A stretch of 64,000 nt of DNA from assembly GCF_003626645.1 (NCBI RefSeq), contig NZ_RBAM01000008.1:341763-405762 (forward strand). The letters are read 5' to 3'. This DNA is from Streptomyces klenkii. GTDB lineage: Bacteria > Actinomycetota > Actinomycetes > Streptomycetales > Streptomycetaceae. Position 1 is the first letter of the stretch. Each line of letters opens with the position of its first letter. Positions 58,933 to 64,000 of this stretch are shown here, piece after piece. The notes under the pieces were generated by a model. It made no database searches, was not told where the DNA came from, and saw nothing but the letters and a program-made list of their open reading frames with translations. The translations under genes were made by a program, and so were the position numbers.

Positions 58933-60056
58933 ATCAGCGACTCCTTCCCGTCCTGCGTGGCGGCGAAGCCGTTCAGGTAGCCGTAGCGGCTGCCGGTCTT
59001 GCCCCAGTAGACGGGGCCGTCCTTGGTGAGCTGGAAGCGCGCCAGACCGCTGCCGTAGACGGCGGGCTTCCCGTTCTCGTACTGCGGGACCCGCGGCACG
59101 GTGAACATCAGCTTCAGCTCCTGCTGCGGCACGACGCGGCCGGCGAAGAGGGCGGAGACGAAGCGGTCCAGGTCGGCCGTCGTGGTGATGAGGTCGCCGG
59201 AGGCCCACGTCTCGGACTGGTCCCACTCGGTCGTGTCGACGAGCCGGGTGGTGCCGTCGGCGTTCTTGAGCGCCTCGTAGCCGTGCGTGTGACGGCCCTT
59301 GATGCCGAAGCTCGTTCCGGGGCTGTAGGTGTCCTTCAGGCCGGCCCGGTTGATCACCCGGTCCCGCAGCTCCTGCTCGTACGTCCGTCCGGTGACCTTC
59401 TCGATCAGCAGCCCCAGCACGTTGTAGCCGATGTTGGAGTAGTGCTGCTGCGTACCGGGCGTGAACTCCATGGGCTTGCCGAAGCCGGCCTGGACGAGGG
59501 CGCGGTGGTCCCAGGTGGTGTAGCGGCCCTTGTCCCAGTCGGGGGTCTTCGGGGTGCCGCGGGTGTCCCCGCCCGGCAGGCCGCTGGTGTAGTTGAGCAG
59601 CTGCCCGACCTTGACGTCGGGATAGTGCGCGGGCAGCAGGCCCGGCAGGTAGTGCTGCACCGTACCGTCGAGGTCGAGCTTCTTCTCGTGGACGAGTTGC
59701 AGCGCGACGGCCGCCGTGAACGTCTTGGTGATGCTGCCCGCGCGGAACCGCTCGTCGCCCTTGACCGGCGTGTGCGTCCGCACGTCGGACTCCCCCGAAG
59801 CGCCGCTCCAGCGCAGGCCCTTGTCCATGTCCTTGTAGCGGACCTGGGCGGCGGTGGCGGCGCTGTCCGGCAGGCCGTCGATGGCCTTCTGAAGGGCGGC
59901 GGCTTTGCCGGCGTGCGGCGCGGAAGTACGGACGGAAGTGTGGGAGGAGGGCACGGTTATCGCGGATACGGCTATGGCGGGTACGGCGGTCGCGCCCAGA
60001 GCGATGGCGGTGGCGGTGGCCGTGGCGACGAGGACGGCGATTCTGTTGCGGCGCAC
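58833..60056 (-). CDS. Secreted serine hydrolase (DD-peptidase / class C beta-lactamase fold)
   Basis: 407 residues: signal peptide (VLVATATATAIALGATAVPA), nucleophile motif RAGSITKTFTAAVALQLV (Ser-x-x-Lys), second motif HYSNIGYNVLGLLIEKVTG (Tyr-Ser-Asn), third motif VYWGKTGSRYGY (KTG). This is the R61-type D-alanyl-D-alanine carboxypeptidase group. It probably trims cell-wall stem peptides or acts as an esterase. GTG after AGGGGGAACC. Its 3' end lies within the amidohydrolase-like gene on the other strand. Confidence 0.92.
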   Translation of the reverse strand: MRRNRIAVLVATATATAIALGATAVPAIAVSAITVPSSHTSVRTSAPHAGKAAALQKAIDGLPDSAATAAQVRYKDMDKGLRWSGASGESDVRTHTPVKGDERFRAGSITKTFTAAVALQLVHEKKLDLDGTVQHYLPGLLPAHYPDVKVGQLLNYTSGLPGGDTRGTPKTPDWDKGRYTTWDHRALVQAGFGKPMEFTPGTQQHYSNIGYNVLGLLIEKVTGRTYEQELRDRVINRAGLKDTYSPGTSFGIKGRHTHGYEALKNADGTTRLVDTTEWDQSETWASGDLITTTADLDRFVSALFAGRVVPQQELKLMFTVPRVPQYENGKPAVYGSGLARFQLTKDGPVYWGKTGSRYGYLNGFAATQDGKESLIYSVNSTDAKGEDASPDSRVGRIIAAGVGTPSA

Positions 60057-60239
60057 GGTGGTTCCCCCTGGTGGTGACGGATGCCGGCTGTTCCCGACGA
60101 GTCAATCCTCACGATCCGCGCGGGCCGGCGAATCGCCGACGCGAGGGGTATCGGCTGCCGTCGGCCTCCCTCGCGCGAGGGAGGGTCTTTACGGGGAGTG
60201 CTTTACCGGGGGGTCTTTACGGGGAGGCCGGCGCGGTGG

Positions 60240-60896
60240 TCAGCCGCCGGGGGCGATGAGCCCCGTCTCGTAAGCGCAGATGACGGCCTGGATCCGGTCG
60301 CGCAGCCCCAGCTTCGACAGCACGTTGCTGACGTGGGTCTTCACGGTGTGCTCGCTGACCACCAGCTCGACCGCGATCTCCGCGTTCGACAGGCCGCGCC
60401 CGAGCAGCACGAGCGTCTCGCGCTCGCGGGCGGTGAGCGCCCCCAGGGCCGGCGCGGCGGTTGGCGCCGCCTGCCCGCGGCTGGTGAAGTCGGCGACCAG
60501 GCGGCGGGCCACGGACGGCGCGAGCAGGGAGTCCCCGGCGACGACGACGCGCACTGCGTGTACGAGGTCGTCCCGGCGCACGTCCTTCAGCAGGAACCCG
60601 CTCGCGCCCGCGTGCAGCGCCTCGTAGACGTAGTCGTCCTGGTCGAAGGTGGTGAGCATGACGGCCTTGCAGCCGCTCTCCGCGCAGATCGCCCGGGCCG
60701 CCTCGATGCCGTCCATGCGGGGCATGCGGATGTCGAGCAGGACGACGTCGGGAGCGTGGAGCCGGACGGCCGCCACCGCCTCGGCACCGTCGCCGGCCTC
60801 CGCCACGACCTCGATGTCCGGCTGGGCGGACAGGATCATCGCGAAGCCGCTCCGCACCAGCTCCTGGTCGTCGGCCACCACCACACGGATCGTCAT
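60240..60896 (-). CDS. NarL/LuxR-type response regulator
   Basis: 218 residues: receiver with VVVADDQELVRSGFAMILSA, phospho-Asp in DVVLLDIRMPRMDG, Lys in FLLKDVRRDD; then LTARERETLVLLGRGLSNAE, IAVELVVSEHTVKTHVSNVL. It forms a two-component pair with the kinase whose stop overlaps its ATG (ATGA). 60057-60239 beside it contains no gene, only GTCTTTACGGGGAG-like short repeats. Confidence 0.94.
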   Translation of the reverse strand: MTIRVVVADDQELVRSGFAMILSAQPDIEVVAEAGDGAEAVAAVRLHAPDVVLLDIRMPRMDGIEAARAICAESGCKAVMLTTFDQDDYVYEALHAGASGFLLKDVRRDDLVHAVRVVVAGDSLLAPSVARRLVADFTSRGQAAPTAAPALGALTARERETLVLLGRGLSNAEIAVELVVSEHTVKTHVSNVLSKLGLRDRIQAVICAYETGLIAPGG

Positions 60897-62134
60897 CTCT
60901 CCCCCGTCTCCACTGTCTCTGCTGCATCCGCTGTCCCGGACGGCGAGGAGACCACGAGGGGCAGCTCCAGGCAAACGCGGTAGCCGCGACCGTCCGGCCC
61001 GGCCCCGGCGGTCGCCGTCCCGCCGTGGGCGGCGGCCCGCTCGCGGATGCCGATCAGGCCCCTGCCGCTGCCTTCGCCGCCGGGCTTGCGGACGCCGGAG
61101 CCGTCATCGGCAACGGTGACGGAGAGCCGGTCCCCACCGGCCCGTCCCCAGGCGAGCCGCACGGTCACGGCGCGCGCGTCGGAGTGCTTGAGGACGTTCG
61201 TCAACGCCTCCTGGACGACGCGGTAGACAGTGACCTGGGCGTCGGCGGCGAGCCGCCGCGGCTCGCCCTCCGTCAGCAGGGCCACGGGAATCCCGGCCCG
61301 CCGCACCTGCTCGACCAGGTCGTGGAGCCCGGCGAGGGTGGGCTGCGGCGTGCGCCGCGGGCCCGTGTTCCCGCTGGCCTCCGGGCTCTCTCCCGGCTCC
61401 CCCTCCTTGAGCACGCCGAGCATCCGCCGCAGCTGCACCATCGCGTCGCGCCCGGCCCCGGCGATCGCGTCGAAGGCCGCCTCCGCCCGGTCGGGATCCG
61501 ACCGTACGACGAGAGGCCCGGCCTCCGCCTGAACGATCATCAGGCTGACGGCGTGTGAGAGGACGTCATGCATCTCCCGCGCGATCCGGGCGCGTTCCCG
61601 CTCAGCGGCCCGCTCGGCCTCCTGCTCCCGCGCCCGCTCAAGGGCGTCGGCGCGCGCCTCGACGGCCTGCGTGTACGCCTGCCGGGTCCGCGCCAGCACG
61701 CCCAGCACGTACACCATCGTGAAGAGGAAGAACGCGAAGAGGTACTCACGGGCGGTGTTGGTCCGGAGGGCGACCGCGACCGCGACGAGCGGCAGCCCGG
61801 CGACGATCGTCACCCACCGCTGCCGGGCACCGCCCTGCGCGGCCACCGTGAAGATCGCCACCAGCGGGCTGTACGGCATCGGCTGACCGGGCCCGTCCAT
61901 CGGCAGATAGGCGAACCCGGCCAGGGTGATCGCCAGGAGGCACGTCAGCGGCGCCCGGCTGCGCCACAGGAGCGGCAGCACGGACAGCGTGGTCATCGCG
62001 TAGAACGCCCAGGTCGCCGGCGGCACATCGGCCGCGCGGGGCACCACGAAGGGGATGGTCACGGCGGCCTGGACCGCGGCGGCGATCAGCGCGTCGACGG
62101 CCCAGGGGCTACGGAACCGGATCCGGCGGAACAT
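60893..62134 (-). CDS. Sensor histidine kinase (HisKA_3 type)
   Basis: 413 residues. Five to six N-terminal helices (about 15-150), a charged coiled coil (AREQEAERAAERERARIAR), phospho-His in EMHDVLSHAVSLMIVQAEAG, and ATPase motifs VVQEALTNVLKHSDAR (N box), VADDGSG and GRGLIGIRERAAAHGG. Typical of kinases paired with NarL-type regulators. The stimulus is probably membrane-linked; unknown. Confidence 0.94.
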   Translation of the reverse strand: MFRRIRFRSPWAVDALIAAAVQAAVTIPFVVPRAADVPPATWAFYAMTTLSVLPLLWRSRAPLTCLLAITLAGFAYLPMDGPGQPMPYSPLVAIFTVAAQGGARQRWVTIVAGLPLVAVAVALRTNTAREYLFAFFLFTMVYVLGVLARTRQAYTQAVEARADALERAREQEAERAAERERARIAREMHDVLSHAVSLMIVQAEAGPLVVRSDPDRAEAAFDAIAGAGRDAMVQLRRMLGVLKEGEPGESPEASGNTGPRRTPQPTLAGLHDLVEQVRRAGIPVALLTEGEPRRLAADAQVTVYRVVQEALTNVLKHSDARAVTVRLAWGRAGGDRLSVTVADDGSGVRKPGGEGSGRGLIGIRERAAAHGGTATAGAGPDGRGYRVCLELPLVVSSPSGTADAAETVETGER

Positions 62135-62183
62135 GAGTGGAGTATGAGCGGAGAATCAGAAGAATCGGGAGAGTCGGGGGAGT

Positions 62184-62747
62184 TCAGCCGGCGGGGCGGA
62201 CGAGTTCGAGCTCGTACTCCTTCGCCAGCGGATCGTCAGGCATGGCCACGGTGAGCCCGGACGGCACGAAGCCGGCCTTGCGGTAGACGGAGAGAGCACG
62301 GCCGTTGTCCTCGTGGACGAAGAGGCGTATGCGCTCGACGGCGGGCTCGGACAGCTCCCAGGACCATGCGACGGCCGCGGAGAACAGCGCCTGGATGAGG
62401 CCGTTCCCGCGAGCCTCGGGGCGAACGAAGACACCGACGATGTGCGTCTGCGGTACGGACGGGGCACCGCCGAAGACGGTGTCCTCATCGGCGTCCGGAA
62501 GCTCGACCAGAACGGTGAGGGAGCCGTCCCACGTCCCGTCGGGCGCCTCAGCAACAAAGGTGATGACACTGAGCGCCTCGGAGCTCCCCCGGGCCCTCTC
62601 CTGCCAATAGCTGTCGGGCTGCGCGGAGGCCTTCTCGTAGGTGTCGAGGAAAGCGATGGGCGCCGCCGGATCCGAAAGCGCCACCAGCCGCAGCTCCTTG
62701 GACTTTTCCCAATCGTCCGCACGTACGGGCCTGATGATGTGCTCCAT
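62184..62747 (-). CDS. GNAT-family N-acetyltransferase
   Basis: 187 residues: IRPVRADDWEKSKELRLVAL, acetyl-CoA motif HIVGVFVRPEARGNGLIQAL (R-x-x-G-x-G/L), IRLFVHEDNGRALSVYRKAG FVP. Function not further defined; similar proteins acetylate small molecules or protein N-termini. ATG at 62747 has GATCAAGAG upstream; ATG at 62777 is possible. Confidence 0.88.
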   Translation of the reverse strand: MEHIIRPVRADDWEKSKELRLVALSDPAAPIAFLDTYEKASAQPDSYWQERARGSSEALSVITFVAEAPDGTWDGSLTVLVELPDADEDTVFGGAPSVPQTHIVGVFVRPEARGNGLIQALFSAAVAWSWELSEPAVERIRLFVHEDNGRALSVYRKAGFVPSGLTVAMPDDPLAKEYELELVRPAG

Positions 62748-62822
62748 CTCTTGATCGTCGCCCTGGATGGTTGGCATGTGCAATGTGTTTTCGCTCTCGG
62801 CCGGGAGGGCAGGGGGCTGCCC

Positions 62823-63848
62823 ATGACGGAAGCGCGCGCGGACGGTGTTGCGGTGGTCATGGGCGCGGAGGAACTGGGGGTGGTGATGCCCAGTGATCTG
62901 CGGGAGCGGCTGAGGGAGTTGACGGGCCGTGCGGTGAGCGTGAACGTCACCCCGGAAGGCCTGGAGAATCCGGAGCTGGAGGATGTGGAGGTCCTCGTCA
63001 CGGGGTGGGGGTGCCCGCCGCTGACGAAAGCCGTACTCGACCGCGCGCCACGGCTGAAAGCCGTCGTCCACGCGGCCGGGTCGATCAAGTGGCTGGTGAC
63101 GGAGGAGGTCTGGGCGCGCGGGATCGTGGTCTCGTCGGCGGCAGAAGCCAACGCGGGCCCGGTCGCCGACTTCACCTTGGCGGTGATCGCGCTCGCGGCG
63201 AAGGACGCCTTGCCGATGGCCGCGGCGTACGCGGACGGCCGCTGGCCGGCTTTCACGGAGAGGCGAGGAGCGGACGGCCGCACGGTCGGTGTCATCGGCG
63301 CCTCACGGATCGGCCGAAGGGTGATAGCCGGGCTACGGGCCTCGGCGGCCGGATACCGGGTGCTGCTCTACGACCCGTACGTGGGGACGGAGGACACCGA
63401 GAGGCTGGGCGCGACGGGCGTGGAGCGGGTGGAGCGGGTGGAACACCTGGCGGACCTGTGCCGGGCGGCGGACATCGTGACGGTCCACGCCCCGGAAACC
63501 CCGGAAACGCACCGGCTGCTGGACGGAGAGCACCTGGCCCTCATTCCGGACGGGGGGACGGTCATCAACACGGCGCGAGGGTCGATCGTCGACACGGAGG
63601 CGCTGGAGCGGGAGTGCGCGTCGGGGCGGTTGAGCGCATGGCTCGATGTGACGGACCCGGAGCCGCTGGAACGGGGCCGGCTGCTGTTCCAGCTGCCGAA
63701 TGTGATGGTGACGCCGCACATTGCCGGAGCCCAGGGAAGTGAGGGGCGGCGGCTGGGTAGGTGGGCAGTGGAGGAAGTGGGGCGGTGGAGGAGGGGAGAA
63801 AGGCTGGTGGGAGAAGTACGGAGGGAGGAGCTGGGGAGACTGGCGTGA
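62823..63848 (+). CDS. D-2-hydroxyacid dehydrogenase
   Basis: 341 residues: GADGRTVGVIGASRIGRRVI (NAD site), LLYDPYVG, TVHAPETPETHRLLDGEHLA, NTARGSIVDTEALEREC, active-site His in VMVTPHIAGAQG. PGDH/formate-dehydrogenase-like fold; the substrate could be phosphoglycerate, glyoxylate or a secondary metabolite. No adjacent partner hints at one. ATG start with AGGGGGCTGCCC upstream. The 3' end is followed by the rRNA terminator. Confidence 0.9.
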   Translation: MTEARADGVAVVMGAEELGVVMPSDLRERLRELTGRAVSVNVTPEGLENPELEDVEVLVTGWGCPPLTKAVLDRAPRLKAVVHAAGSIKWLVTEEVWARGIVVSSAAEANAGPVADFTLAVIALAAKDALPMAAAYADGRWPAFTERRGADGRTVGVIGASRIGRRVIAGLRASAAGYRVLLYDPYVGTEDTERLGATGVERVERVEHLADLCRAADIVTVHAPETPETHRLLDGEHLALIPDGGTVINTARGSIVDTEALERECASGRLSAWLDVTDPEPLERGRLLFQLPNVMVTPHIAGAQGSEGRRLGRWAVEEVGRWRRGERLVGEVRREELGRLA

Positions 63849-63886
63849 GGGTTGTGGGGATTATTAAGGGTGCCGGAAAACGCGAA

Positions 63887-63926
63887 AAAGCCCTGGCAGG
63901 AACTCTAAGGTTCCCACCAGGGCTTT
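63887..63926 (-). terminator. Transcription terminator of the rRNA operon
   Basis: AAAGCCCTGGTGGGAAC and GTTCCTGCCAGGGCTTT (read on the minus strand) form a long stem with a six-base loop followed by TTTTT. It lies just after the 5S 3' end and faces the convergent dehydrogenase gene. Confidence 0.9.
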
Positions 63927-63937
63927 CTCTAAAAATT

Positions 63938-64000
63938 GTTCGGCGGCGTCCTACTCTCCCACACGGTCCCCCATGCAGTACCATCGGCGCTGAAAGGCTT
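63938..64000 (-). rRNA. rrf: 5S ribosomal RNA, 3' part (cut by window edge)
   Basis: Read on the minus strand, the last bases give ATGGTACTGCATGGGGGACC then GTGTGGGAGAGTAGGACGCC and GCCGAAC, the conserved 3' half of actinobacterial 5S rRNA. The 5' part continues beyond the window, so 23S and 16S genes should lie to the right. Confidence 0.93.

Noticed and set aside
60181..60232. Repeated TCTTTACGGGGAG segments, considered as a CRISPR-like array
   Set aside because: Only two and a half short copies with unequal spacers; simple local duplication. No CRISPR array was seen anywhere in the window.
1..64000. tRNA genes, integrases, transposases or prophage genes
   Set aside because: None recognised on either strand; by eye I cannot exclude a weak tRNA match, and a tRNAscan run would settle it.

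Overview
The window looks like a chromosomal segment of a Streptomyces or a very close relative. The DNA is very GC-rich, codons end strongly in G/C, GTG starts are common, and several starts appear leaderless. It also carries lineage markers: GlnR, the WhiG anti-sigma factor RsiG with both c-di-GMP signature motifs, a Nur-type Fur regulator, a CsoR regulator, a Cmd-like membrane/ATPase operon, and Pst genes with a PHO box. Family calls come from reading the proteins. SCO numbers are recollections of S. coelicolor and were not checked.

Region 0-5 kb is the most unusual. One strand carries, in order, a winged-helix/LuxR regulator, a shortened JmjC-cupin lacking its metal ligands, a 63-residue signal-peptide-bearing peptide ending in a Cys-Gly-Gly-Cys motif, and two tandem JmjC-type 2-oxoglutarate/Fe(II) oxygenase paralogues. 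Facing away is a second secreted Cys-Gly-Gly peptide followed by a bare LuxR DNA-binding domain. I read it as a candidate self-regulated peptide-modification system. The left edge cuts a Pro/Gln/Gly-rich protein.

Region 5-31 kb: a LacI regulator and glnR with a PHO-like repeat in the promoter; a hydrolase; a heterodimeric ABC exporter; a MoaD/ThiS protein; a Gln/His-rich membrane protein and an LmeA-like lipid-binding protein; a Cys-codon leader peptide ahead of a rhodanese and DUF1416 gene; small conserved genes; a cobalamin riboswitch with btuCDF-like genes; nur, ygfZ, dtd and rsiG; an Eis-like acetyltransferase; a flavin reductase behind a SoxR-type promoter; HxlR, TetR, flavin monooxygenases, and arsR-arsC.

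Region 31-46 kb: an XRE regulator with its palindrome, an HBHA-like protein, a membrane protein, a response-regulator/PP2C phosphatase, an NlpC/P60 hydrolase, pstSCAB, a Pit transporter with its DUF47 partner, csoR with operator, a lipoprotein, and a Tat-exported berberine-bridge-type oxidoreductase.

Region 46-64 kb: a PAP2 phosphatase, a lytic transglycosylase/NlpC hydrolase, a DUF397 protein, a Ser/Thr kinase, a six-gene type-IV-secretion-like operon (cmd), an amidohydrolase-like protein that has lost metal ligands, a DD-peptidase-like serine hydrolase, a two-component system, GNAT and hydroxyacid dehydrogenase genes, and finally the terminator and 3' end of a 5S rRNA on the minus strand, so an rRNA operon lies just to the right. 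Four related palindromic repeat elements lie between genes at about 8.0, 17.1, 34.0 and 45.8 kb.
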